Positions 1 through 9,733 of a stretch of DNA of 64,000 bases are shown piece by piece (position 1 is the first letter of the stretch; each line of letters starts with the position of its first letter). The stretch covers positions 1 through 64,000 of the forward strand of contig CAJQUW010000477.1 in assembly GCA_907163375.1 (NCBI GenBank), given 5' to 3'. The DNA comes from Prostheceraeus crozeri. Lineage: Eukaryota > Platyhelminthes > Polycladida > Euryleptidae. Below the pieces are notes generated by a model that saw only the letters and a list, made by a program, of their open reading frames with translations, was not told the origin of the DNA and did no database searches. The position numbers and the translations under genes were made by a program.

Positions 1-14
1 AACCTCACGCCCAA

Positions 15-263
15 TGGTAGTTAAATGATTACATACCGTCGAAACTGAAAACAGGGTAATTCCGGTTATCTCTCCCTCTCCTATCGTTTGCACGCCGTAC
101 AGGAGACCGTCTGCCCAGTCAGTCTAGAAACATCCAATAGTAAGAAAAGGGAGAATGATACAAAGGTTACATAGTGCAGATCGCCACCAGCGTCCGACGC
201 ACAAGCACACATTACTCACTCATTCATTATTCACTTATATGTCATGTCATAATTTCTCTAACA
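15..263 (-). repeat. 3' LTR of the first Gypsy element
   Basis: Direct repeat of 4592-4840. The best match is in 150-263, containing ATGATACAAAGGTTACATAG and the CACTCATTCATT run. It is more diverged towards base 15. Being on the low-coordinate side of a minus-strand element, it is the 3' LTR. Confidence 0.85.
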
Positions 264-480
264 TAGAACGGATTTTAAGATCATATAAGAGTCCGGATAT
301 AGCGCCAAAGCTCAGCTGTCACTCTTTCACATGTCTTTGCGCACTTGGGATGTCAGGTTCCTAGGATTCAGGTTAGATGAGTAGTCGTATGCAGAATGAG
401 AGTCAAGTCGTATTCTACTGTATACGATATATGGCGATCGAACTCGTCCACTCGAGTTGCTCCACCGTCGGTGATTCTCG

Positions 481-1820
481 TTATTTCTCACTGTACCCAC
501 CAGCGTGGGTACATCTTGCTTTTGGAGGATTCACATAGACCATATCACCTTCGGAGAATTGAGAATGATGCGCAGAATGTTCGAATGACTCGTTTCGTTG
601 CGCGGACAACTCATTTCCGTTAAACATGTCGATGGGGAGATGAATGAGGATCATCACAAACACTGAGGAACATATATTGGGTTCCACATTTTTTCGGACT
701 TGTCTTGGGAGTAGGACTGTTCGAGATGTGTGGAGTGTTGTTTGGTTCACGGTGTGGGAAGCGATTTCGGGAATGTAAATCGCAGGGCACGTGTTGTGGA
801 TAAGTGTTTGGTAGCGATCGCAAATGGCTCAGTATAGAGTGAGTGATTGGGAGATGTAGGTTTGGGGGGTGGGAGTTGGTGCATTATGATGGCGGGGGGT
901 TTTGGTTGGTGGTGCGTAGAGGGTGCGGGATTGGGGGGGGGTGGTTGGTGGTTGTTATTTGTTAGGTGTGTTGTGGGTCTTTTAAGGTATTTTTGTTAGG
1001 GTGTTCGCGTTTTTGTTTGAGTTAGGGTATATTGTGTTAATAGCTAGTATGGGTGTAGAATAGCGGAGTGTTTTATGTTTTTCTTTGTGGGTTGAGGTTT
1101 TTTTTTGATTTTTTTTTTTATTTAGGGGAGATATTGTGTGTTTTCTAGAAGTTTGGGTTAGATAGCATAGGTTTGGATGTTTTGTGTTGGTTTGTGTTTC
1201 TGGTGTTTTTTTTGTTAGTTATTCTCGTTTTTTAATTTGTGTTTTTGTTAGAATATGGGTTGAGAGTTTGTTGTATTGGTTTTAGAATAGTTTTGTGTTT
1301 ATTTATGTTTATAGTGTATGTTTGTTTCTTGTTTTGGCTTTGAGAATCTTTTTTCGTATTATTGTTATAGGTTTTTGAGAGGTGTGTTTAGTTGAGGGTT
1401 TGTAGATTGGGGGGTTGGTTATTTGTGTTTTAGAGGTTTGGGCGTCTGTTAGTTGTTCCTTTGGGTCTGGTTTGTAGAGTTGTTTACGATAATCTCATTA
1501 TTTTCTCATATGTTGAAGAACTTAAAACTGAAAGATGCGAACAAAAATGAAATTTATTACAATGGGACTAAAACTCAAAAAAACTATAAACTCCCAAAGT
1601 AAAAAAATTCTTGTAATGAAGTAAATAATATACCAAAAAAACTAAATAACTTAAACACTCCATAATAAATCCACTGGTGGCCCCATCTCGCGGAAAAACA
1701 GTTCTTTGAAAACGCATTGATAACTGTAGCAAGCCTCTCATTCGGTAAGTTCTTTCCATATGGCGAAGCGTCTAGGGCCACTGTCATTAATTGTAAGAAA
1801 TATTTTGCCATTATAGTGGG
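481..1820 (-). pseudogene. integrase remnant, core disrupted by G/T-rich sequence
   Basis: From about 1815 down to 1740 the minus strand reads GKIFLTINDSGPRRFAIWKEL, then ELFFREMGPPVDLLW near 1700-1660. This matches the start of the DDE integrase core (F-L-T-x-I-D-x-G-P-x-R-F-A-I-W; G-x-P-x-x-L-L). After about 1660 the similarity stops abruptly. The far C-terminal part seems to return at about 660-481 (HLPIDMFNGNELSAQRN, FSEGDMVYVNPPKARCTHAG), resembling the integrase tail. The 1 kb between should encode the rest of the core, but it is AT-rich then C-poor sequence with no recognisable protein. It is either a real replacement or a sequence-quality problem. Confidence 0.6.
840..1480. other. C-depleted, G/T-rich segment inside the integrase
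   Basis: On the plus strand this stretch is nearly all G, T and some A, with C very rare (for example 881-960 and 1081-1260). There is no tandem period and no coding sense. Both edges are gradual. It differs completely in composition from the flanking retrotransposon DNA. It may be a strand-biased mutation footprint, an inserted simple-sequence region, or a badly sequenced and gap-filled stretch. Confidence 0.8.
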
Positions 1821-2258
1821 TGGTCATCACATGCTAGTCTCCTTCCAATTCTCCACCTACACTCAGTTCTCCCCTCTCCCAGCGAATAGGGATCCCGGAT
1901 CAATAGTTAGAACATTCAACACAACTTACTCTGCACCACACATCGCCACAGTGTTCACGATCTATCCTCAATTTCAGGATAACAAGAAAGGATGGGAAGA
2001 GATACAACGTCTTGTCAATTCCCGCAATGAATCTCTGTCGTGCACAAGCTTGATTCTATCACTGATCGTTACATGATTTTCAGTAAGCCACACAGCACAA
2101 CTGTTCGTCCGGTCCGCAGCCATTCCTTCGGAACTCGCGTTAGCGATTAGCTTTATTCTCGGCGATTAACCCAGTATTGGTAGATTTCCATGCAGTAGTA
2201 TCCGTCATAGTATCATACAGGATCCCTAACCTTCGATGGATCAGCGCTCCAGCCATAC

Positions 2259-2793
2259 CTATGAGTTTGCACTCGAGGACCGTTCAGTCGTGAGATTCTT
2301 CAACCAACCGTAAACAGTATGGAATCGGTCAATTATGTCCAACTTCTTAAGTCCCATGATACGGATAAATTCACTCCTTTCAGTGATAGATTCGAGCTCC
2401 GCTAAGTTAATATGGGCAGAATCGTCTCGCGTCGTAGCCAGCAACCGTCACTCAACACTTCGCCGTTTACCTCGAGACACACACCTGTTGCAATACTACT
2501 TGCGCTCACACCACACGCGACCTGCTTGCTGATTAGGGACAGCCCATACTCCCTTGACTGGGTCCTCCTTGCTCACTCGCTCCCACAAGCTTTGAACCAG
2601 CGATACTATACGATCTTCGACAAGATTCATCCTCATCCGCCACCGCCATTAGACAACGCTTCAAATAGGAGCAGGCAGGCCTTAGCAAGAGGCGACGGAA
2701 AGTGGCTACTAGTTTACCACAAAATGAAAATAATTCGCGGCGAGTCATTGATCCTTTAGGCGAAAGTCGAAGGGACGTTATCTCGTTTTCCAT
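2259..2793 (-). pseudogene. RT connection and RNase H remnant
   Basis: The minus-strand frame starting at 2793 contains TRRELFSFCGKLVATF followed by LRPACSYLKR. This segment recurs at the RT/RNase H junction of one Gypsy branch in invertebrates. Downstream, HINLAELESI (about 2427-2385) resembles the RNase H core (H-I-N-x-x-E-L) that carries a catalytic glutamate. The two parts are in different frames. RNase H removes the RNA strand during reverse transcription. The call rests on motif recall only. Confidence 0.65.
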
Positions 2794-2879
2794 CGGATAA
2801 GACCATTACTGTCGAAAGTCGCAAGCCCAGAACTCTAGCCCCTGCCAGTGAAGCTGCCGCCTTCGCCTGTAGTCCAAAT

Positions 2880-3340
2880 TACGAAGCACTTGAGACACGA
2901 CGATCTGCAGATACAACACTTTCTTCACGACAATATCGTCGATGTATGAGTCGGTTCCAGCTTTACTCTTCTTCATCCTGGGTCAGCACATGATTCACGA
3001 TAGCCGTCATAATTTTCGGTGCCACATTTAAGCCAAAACCCTGCCTCGTTAAACAATATTTCTCACCTTTGTACATGACAACACTGATAACGCACACAGA
3101 GAGGGGTTACGTGGACTTGGAGATAGGCTTTTTTCCAAAATCAATAAGAGACAATTTTGAATCCCAGCTTACGCCAAGCTCTCAATTTGTCCCCACAGAC
3201 TACATCCTTCCTGTATGACTTCGAAACAAAATCATTGAGCTCTCTGAAGTCGAGGACCGGTCTCACACTACCTTTATTGCGCTGCACTACAGCCATTAGA
3301 GGTATAATGCCATCATGATCACCGTCGTATGGTCTCAGCC
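2880..3340 (-). pseudogene. reverse transcriptase remnant
   Basis: On the minus strand VVQRNKGSVRPVLDFRELN (3234-3290) matches the motif preceding the RT palm in Gypsy-type elements, where Gypsy proteins commonly read VDYRELN. Further on, YKGEKYCLTRQGFGLNVAPK (about 3090-3030) is the F-G-L-x-x-A-P segment, and YIDDIVV (2929-2946) is the YxDD catalytic motif. A frameshift separates the last two, between about 2965 and 2990. The family copies element RNA into DNA. The order and spacing of the motifs are right, but stops and frameshifts make it inactive. Confidence 0.8.
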
Positions 3341-3445
3341 ACCCTTCTTTAATCCAATTGTCAATTTTCTGATGAAAATTCCGCCGCAGTATCTGTGTCC
3401 ATTTTGTAATTATGTATCGAATTTGTTAAACGAGGTTCTGAGTCT

Positions 3446-3845
3446 TTATCTACCCACTTCCATGGATACTAACCATCTGCCCACTGTGAAACTTGCCGTA
3501 AAATCTTTGTCTTCAATCTGCATGGGTTTGTTCATCGCGGAAACAGAGCATATGCTACCAAAACATACTATTTTCCCGTCGCCAGAAATACTCACTCCAC
3601 CCAACTCATAGACGCGTTCCATCACGATGTACGCGCCAAATCCGGGAATAATGTCCGCTACCACTACATTTAATGCTTATCAACCGTCCGCAATTTTCTA
3701 TCTCGCAATTAGCGTATTGGTCACTAACAGCAGTCTCACCATTCATCATAAGTATACTTAACTTCGGCCCCTAGTCAATCACCTGAGGGGAGAACAAGTC
3801 GCGAAACAATAGTCCATACACAGCCGGAATCAACGAGGGCGTTCA
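3446..3845 (-). pseudogene. retropepsin (aspartic protease) remnant
   Basis: The minus strand reads VNALVDSGC around 3840-3815, with the D-S-G catalytic triad of retroviral-type proteases, about 90 bases downstream of the gag stop. After several stops, an open stretch from 3664 (IIPGFGAYIVMERVYELGGVS) resembles the protease C-terminal half (the usual I-G-x-D-x-L-x-x-L-G-G pattern, here with F-G-A in place of G-x-D). The family cleaves the Gag-Pol polyprotein as a dimer. This copy has several stops and could not make a working enzyme. Confidence 0.65.
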
Positions 3846-3933
3846 CTGGTCGTTTGTTAATGCAACGCTTGAATAGTCGGTAATTGCGCTCTCTTCAAGG
3901 GAGGGAAACCGCTGGCGCAGATGGCGGTCCCCG

Positions 3934-4576
3934 TTACTCGTTTTTTGAGTCCTTACGCATTGGGCACTGAGCGACGAAATGACCATCTTCACCACACAAG
4001 AAGCAGGCACCTTTTGATCTTTGTCTGAGGCAGGCCCGTGCCAGGTGTCCATGCTCACCACATCGGTAACACTTCCGAATAGGGCTGACTTTCCTCCTCG
4101 ACTTAATCGTTGCGGCCGCTGCAGACACAGTTCGGTTCTCCTTGAAATTGATTGACCTCGCTCTCTCCGCCACCTCCGCTAGAGACATTGATTCCAACTT
4201 TGAGGCCGCCTTTAACTGAAGTTTGATGTCGCTTGGTAGACTGATACAAACGCGCACTTCAACAGTTCATTTCCATCTCCAATGAGGCCGACGAGACGTA
4301 CAAGATCGGCGAGATAAACGTCAACACTTTCACCTGGAATATATCGTCAATCGCAAAGAAGCTCAAAGGCCGAGAATGCAGATAGTCAGATTTCACTTTG
4401 TCACTCAAAGCGTCGTAAACTGCGAATGCGTCGCCCACGAGAAATAATGGTAGAAAGTTTACTAGGTCTTCCACTTTCTGGAGCTTTGAAACTAGCTCCA
4501 GCTTTTTCACCCATTCCGAAAAATCCGTAGAGCCGTCATATTGATTGATGATATCCGTTATTCGAGGAGTAGCCAT
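3934..4576 (-). pseudogene. gag: gag pseudogene with two CCHC zinc knuckles
   Basis: The capsid-like start at 4576 (MATPRITDIINQYDGST, then FSEWVKKLELV) is typical of Gypsy gag proteins that bind and package element RNA in a particle. The first frame stops at 4259 and the product continues in another frame from about 4257, so there is at least one frameshift near 4240-4270. Between the two frames a third reads LVRLVGLIGDGNELLKCAFV, which fits the capsid better and suggests more than one indel. The second part has SLPSDIKLQLKAASKLESMS, then two zinc knuckles, CYRCGEHGHLARAC and CFLCGEDGHFVAQC, both with the full CX2CX4HX4C spacing. It ends in a basic/acidic tail. The gene is gag by motif, broken by frame. 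Confidence 0.85.
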
Positions 4577-4591
4577 TATGCCGTGATAGCT

Positions 4592-4840
4592 TGTAGTTAA
4601 ATTGAAAACAAACCCGTCGAAACTGAAACCGTTTACTTCCCGTTACTCTCTTCACTCCACTCGTTAGCACGCCGTACAGAGATCGTCTGCCTAGTCAGTC
4701 TCGACACATCCAATACGTAAGAAAAGGGAGCATGATACAAAGGTTACATAGTGCAGATCGCCACCAGCGTCCGACGCACAAGCACACATTACTCACTCAT
4801 TCATTCATTCACTTATATGTCATGTCATAATTCTCTAACA
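4592..4840 (-). repeat. 5' LTR of the first Gypsy element
   Basis: Direct repeat of 15-263 and the same length. The minus strand begins TGTTAGAGAATT at 4840. The gag start codon lies only about 15 bases inside its inner end, so the 5' leader is almost absent. The promoter would lie here, but no TATA box was confidently placed. Confidence 0.85.
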
Positions 4841-6246
4841 CCAATAAAGAGATCATGACACAGAATACCAGTAATCATGAATGAAGCATACATTTCAATA
4901 ATTAATTCTTGAAAAAACAATATCAAAGAAATTCAATTGCAGTTCGAAGCTCATTTTTGCGGGTTTCTTTTTTACAGTTTCACGACCATTTGCGTTACTG
5001 CTGTCACGGTATCACGCATCCGTCAGAGATACTTTTCCAACCAAAAATCAAGAGGAAGCCTTCAGACATGCTTAATAGCAGTTAGAACACACACAAACAA
5101 CATGCAACAGACGAATTCCAAGCTGAACACTGACATTGAAAAGGCTACCAGACCTAGCCTGACAGCCCTCACATTGATACCGGTACACCAACTCGACTCT
5201 CTACATAGAGCATTTTCTATTTTCAGATTCTTCGCATCTCTTTTTATGATTCCTGAAAACGAGCGCCGAAGTCAGGACAAGGCGTGATAGATTCGAGGTT
5301 GACAACGCGCCTGCAGTACATACGTAGATCTACTATAAGAATTTCTAAACAAGATTGCCAGTTCGTTGAGGATGGCCATCTGACGCCTGTCTCTCACTTC
5401 TCAATAGCATCCCATGTACAAAATTCCAGCTCGAATTACAATTTGAATTTACTAACCTCAACCTCTGCCTTACGTGGTATATAGAATTAAAACGTGATTT
5501 GACAATCGTTTCCCAAGCAATGGACACCGACATGGGGGTTGAAAAGCACCCTTCATATTACAATCATTTGAAAATACACAACATATAAAAAAATGCAACA
5601 TGAATAGAATTTCAAAGGCAACAATGCCTACAGTGTGAAGTGGTGTCAAAATGCAAGCCTAAACCATGTTCCTCGTCAGTGAATCATTCAAATCGACAAA
5701 AATTGCATGAACACCTGGTACCTATACGTATTTAGTTTCATTGAATCCAACAGCAAAATTCGCTATGTCAGGGAATTTTATCGAAACTCAACTTCCCCTT
5801 GACGCGGCTTGCTCCGATGTGTATTCGTTGCAATTTACTGCGCTGCGCACAAACAGTAGGGCATGCTTTTGAACGATGACAGTCAACTGGTTTGAAGAGA
5901 CTATCTAAGACCAAGCGTTTCTTAGCAAAACCTAAAATACAAACAACTTGCAAGTAATTGATATTTATCAAGTGATACTTATAATTGCCTTAAGAATAAA
6001 AAAATTCAAGAGTCATTTCGGAAAACTTCGCTAATATGGCTTTTGAAAACAGTATTTATTAATACATTTGATAATTTTATACTTTGTATCATTAAATATC
6101 TGTCCTATGATGTTGTCAAATGCCTCAGCTTCTGAGGTGAGACTAACTAAAAATAATCGTTAATTGGCTGCCAAAGACTGCAACACTGCGACCGAAGGGA
6201 TAACACACGTGATTCTAATTATTCCGCAAATTTAAAAAGAAGGTTA
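4841..6246. other. unassigned interval between two Gypsy elements
   Basis: Only short open frames of fewer than 120 codons occur here, none with recognisable motifs. No repeat structure, RNA gene or terminal repeat was found. The only notable feature is the CCAAT copy at its left edge (4841-4845), the target duplication of the first Gypsy element. Confidence 0.5.
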
Positions 6247-6890
6247 CTACTCATCGAAGATGGCTGACCGTATTTTTTTGATACACTCTAACAAAAATGA
6301 TTTCCATTTTTTTAACATGCGTTCAATGGGGAGTTTTCCATCTTTATAATATACATTATCTTTGGTTGGAAGGGGTCCGACGATGTCCAGCGCTATGCGG
6401 TGGAACGCCTCGCTTGACTCAATGGGTTGTAGTGGGGCTACCGTCTTTGGATTAGGACCACGGCATTGCCCACAGACTCCACAGGTGTCAACCCATTCGC
6501 TTATTTGCGTTTTCATCTTTGGCCAACAGAACCGAGATTTAATTTTCTGGTACGTAGTGGCCTTAGCGTTGTGGCCTCCCGTGGGATTGTCATGACACTG
6601 GTGAATGGCAATATTTCTCCACTCTGGTGGGAGGACTAGACGCCAGTCGGTGTCGTCAGGCTTTTTGATATGTAAGAGCCCTTCAAAAATTTTGAAATAG
6701 TCAAAGTGCTTGATGTAATCTTGCTGAATGCGATATGTGGCGTTTGATGGGGGTTGTCTTCTCACCGTGATCCAGGCACTTATCTCTGCCGTCGGCAGGT
6801 ATGCTTGTTGTGCTTGTAGGAGGTCCCCTACAGTCAATGAGAAGGGCCACTGGATTAACGAGATTTGCGCAGCATTCGGTTCGCAAGAGG
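6247..6890 (-). pseudogene. integrase, truncated after the first catalytic Asp
   Basis: The open frame continues from RNase H into the HHCC zinc-binding domain: CHDNPTGGHNAKATTYQK, FCWPKMKTQISEWV and DTCGVCGQC. It then reads FHRIALDIVGPLPTKDN (about 6402-6352), where the D of LDIVGP is the first residue of the catalytic D,D-E triad. Soon afterwards the sequence changes to a Lys-rich stretch ending at 6247 that does not resemble integrase. The second Asp, the Glu and the C-terminal domain are missing, so the 3' part of the element was lost or replaced here. Confidence 0.8.
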
Positions 6891-7275
6891 GGCATTCTCC
6901 GTGGCGCCTGTGTGGCCGCCTGGATAGAGCATCGGCATTTGTGTGCTTAGGGTTGGACCGGGATTCAATTGAGAATCGATATTCTTGCAATTTTTGTATC
7001 CAGCGTTCCACCTGTCCAGTAGGCTCTTTGAATGACATAAGCCAGGTGAGAGCGCTATGGTCTGTCCTCAGAATGAAATGCTTGCCTAACAGATAAGGAC
7101 GGAAATCGTGAACGAAGTATACATGGCTAGCATTTCCTTGGTGTAACGCCGTAATTGCGCTCTGGCTTTGTCATGAGCGATCCCATACGCTACCACTCGC
7201 TCGAGACCATCAGGACATTTTGGGACAGCACAGCTCCGATGGCTTTTTCAGAAGCGTCTGTGTCGAGGATAAAAG
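6890..7275 (-). pseudogene. RNase H of the second Gypsy element
   Basis: The minus strand reads FILDTDASEKAIGAVLSQ (about 7268-7215), the start of the Gypsy-type RNase H with its catalytic Asp. The end appears as SFKEPTGQVERWIQKLQEYR and SNPKHTNADALSRRP (7035-6915), which is nearly invariant before the integrase in this group. The middle is frameshifted. It is followed directly by the integrase zinc finger. Confidence 0.75.
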
Positions 7276-7582
7276 ATCTGCGTTCTCTGAGAAATCAGGT
7301 AATGTTAATATTGGGGCACTACTGAGCTTGAAGCGGAGTTCTTCGAAAGCGGTTTGGCATTCGGTTGTCCGAACAAATCTTACATTTTTACCAGTGAGGC
7401 GATGTAAGTGCCCAACAGTTTTCGCAAACCCTTCAATAAATCTACGATAATAGCTGCAGAGTCCTATGAAACTCCTCAGCTCCTTTTGCGTTTTAGGAAC
7501 GGGCCAGTTGATTATTCTCTCAATGGTAGAGGGGTCTGTGTGGACTCCCTTGCGAGAGACTACATGTCCAAGGTATTTAACC

Positions 7583-8110
7583 TTAGACTTGAAACCACTG
7601 GCATTTCTTAGGATTCAGTTGCAAATTCGCTTCACGGAATCTCTGCAGGACAGACTGCAGGTTTAGCAAATGATCCTTAAATGTCCTCCCTATGACTATG
7701 GTGTCATCGAGGTAAACGAGGCAGGCTGACCATGTCAGACCGGCGAGTACATTATTCATCAGACGCGCAAAAACAGCTGGACCATTCGTCACCCATAGGG
7801 AGGACGCTAAATTCATATAGGCCGCGGTGGGTGGAGAAAGCAGTTTTCTCTTTGGACTGCTCGTCCAGAGGTACCTGAAAAATAAACCAGACTTCAAGTC
7901 TAGGACTTTGAAAATAACGTGATCTCCACTTAAGGCGCGTCGATTCCCTCTGGGTCTATACGAGGTATAGGATATGCGTCTTTGACAGTTATCTCATTCA
8001 GCTTCCTGAAGTCAACGCAACAACGAAGAGATCGTCTTTCTTTTTTCACTACCATGAATGGGAGCGGACCAGGGGGACTGTAATGGGTCGAATTACATCA
8101 TTGATGAGGT
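7583..8110 (-). pseudogene. reverse transcriptase of the second Gypsy element
   Basis: The minus strand carries LDDLINDVIRPIT (about 8118-8080), then CVDFRKLNEITVKDAYPIPR (about 8020-7960), the canonical Gypsy RT start. The frame from 7897 holds NLASSLWVTNGPAVFARLMN, CLVYLDDTIVIGRTFKDHL with the YLDD catalytic box (about 7712), and REANLQLNPKKCQWFQ. All are in correct order. Breaks occur near 8075 and between about 7960 and 7897. Motif identity is strong although the gene is dead. Confidence 0.8.
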
Positions 8111-8397
8111 CATCTAGCATCGTGTCTACCTCAGACTCTGGTGTGGCGGTACTCGGGAGCCCCGGAATTTTGATTGGAGCGTGGGGTCCTGGTGTCTATC
8201 TGATGATATAATAGAGTTGTGCGACCCCAAATTTCTTACTTTCTCACAACATACGTCTTCATAGGAGCGTAACACTTGGGCGGCTCCTCTTTCTCCTCCG
8301 TGTTGAGGTCTGTCTCGTCCAACTGTATTTGTAGGTGAAGCTTCAAAACTTACTTGGTCTGTTTGATCCGCCGACTCTGCCAAAACCTCGATTGGTT

Positions 8398-8995
8398 CTA
8401 TAGTTGCAATTTCGCGACCGGCAGGTAGTGGACATCAGCATTAGTAATGTTCATTAGCTGAAGCCAGGTTTGGTTGTCTCTGGGCTCGCATACGCATTTG
8501 CCAAGAGGACACCGTCTGGTAACTGATCTCGCTGAGCGGTGAGTAAGTTGAGGGAAGGAATAGGAAATTCTGCGCACTTCCCGAGACGATATGCGGACAC
8601 TCTTGGGAGGAATTACCGTATCTTGTACTAGATGCACACTCACCTGGTATGTTTCGACTCTCCTCAGGATCGGTGTGCTGACTGCTCTATTGAAAAGATA
8701 AAACGTGTTAATTACCCAGTCAGCGCATCCTCCATATAACATAATGAAATCCAGTCCGATAATTATGGGACTCCTGAGGCGTTCACAGACTATAAATGTC
8801 TGGTTGAAACATTCGCCCGCGATGCTATGGGTATGTTAACTTCTGCAATAGGTTTGACTTTGGAACAGTCAGGCTGGTCAAACTTTGGCATCTCCTTGGG
8901 CGGTGTACGAAACGCCTGCGTTAGTTTCTCCGACACGTTTCAACATCAATCACGCTACGATCTGCTCCGGAATCTAACATATCAGCGGTACGCGG
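8398..8995 (-). pseudogene. retropepsin remnant of the second Gypsy element
   Basis: On the minus strand ADMLDSGADRSVIDVETCRR lies at about 8985-8925, with the catalytic D-S-G-A. About 170 bases on, PIIIGLDFIMLYGG (about 8775-8730) matches the C-terminal I-x-G-x-D-(F/L) motif of retropepsins. The two halves are separated by frame breaks. From 8742 an open frame continues into a linker towards RT without known motifs. The protease releases Gag and Pol parts from the polyprotein. This copy is broken. Confidence 0.65.
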
Positions 8996-9154
8996 TTTAT
9001 GGTTTTTAAAAGCAGTTGAATAACGTTACAGTTCGGGGTCCTGGATTGTGACATCAGACGGTTTCTCACCGGCTGCGGAATGAGTCCGTCCGTCCACGGA
9101 GTGTTCCAGTCCTCAGTGGGTTTAAATACTTATTTTCCCGAAATGGACAGTTCC

Positions 9155-9367
9155 TCATGAAATGTTCTTTCTCTCCAACATCTGAAACATTTCACTATGT
9201 TCATTTAGTTCTCTCCTCTTCAGAAAAAAGTGGTCTTGGAGGAGGTAGGAGGCCGTAGTGCCTCGTACAGGAGATGGACTCCTCCGTACTTCAGGTAAGT
9301 TTGGTGGAGTAGGCGGTCGGATTAGGAGACAAGCTCTGCGAACATCTGCGGATCGATAGGGTGGCAT
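9155..9367 (-). pseudogene. gag: gag nucleocapsid part with a frameshifted zinc knuckle
   Basis: Near 9195-9160 the minus strand reads CFRCWRE in one frame and then EHFMRNC in another. Joined across the shift they give the C-x2-C-x4-H-x4-C zinc knuckle expected at the end of gag. Upstream of it is a Pro/Arg-rich stretch (RPPTPPNLPEVRRSPSPVR). The knuckle sits between the capsid-like segments and the protease, as expected. The break lies inside the knuckle, so the copy cannot make a normal nucleocapsid. Confidence 0.6.
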
Positions 9368-9733
9368 ATTTTTCTGGAAGGATGACCCTGACAGTGGAAA
9401 TGATCCTCCCGTAGGCCTACTTATTTCGACCCTTGAGTCCGAATTGAGCAGACGATTCTTTTTTTATCAAATCTGCTGCGTGATAGAGATGCTCTATCGA
9501 GAGGGGTGGGCTGAACGTGAAATGTCGAGAGAGTTCGACATTGCTAGTGCCGGCAAGCATTCTTTGAAGAATAGACTCCTCCTGTTTCCAGGAAGGTTGA
9601 GCCGGAAAGGCAATCCTTACTAATCGCCGTAATCTCCCTCATAAATCTTGCAAATCTTCAGAATTCCTTTGATACCTGGAATAAAAAAGTTCTTGTGCCC
9701 TCGACATATTAATCGGTATAACGTATTTCCTCC

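Larger units (their letters stand above)
15..4840 (-). mobile_element. Ty3/Gypsy-type LTR retrotransposon, full length but decayed
   Basis: Two direct repeats of about 249 bp (15-263 and 4592-4840) bracket a minus-strand gag-pol. Read on the minus strand, each LTR starts TGTTAGAGAA and the right one ends ACTACA, the usual TG...CA limits. The same short word CCAA(T) stands outside both ends (11-15 and 4841-4845), so this looks like one insertion with a 4-5 bp target duplication. Internal order is gag, protease, reverse transcriptase, RNase H, integrase, which is the Ty3/Gypsy order. Every gene has frameshifts or stops, and the LTRs differ by many substitutions and small indels, so the insertion is old and inactive. 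No convincing primer-binding site or polypurine tract was found. Confidence 0.85.

Noticed and set aside
6000-6246. LTR of the second Gypsy element
   Set aside because: No matching direct repeat was found near the other end (10696-11000).
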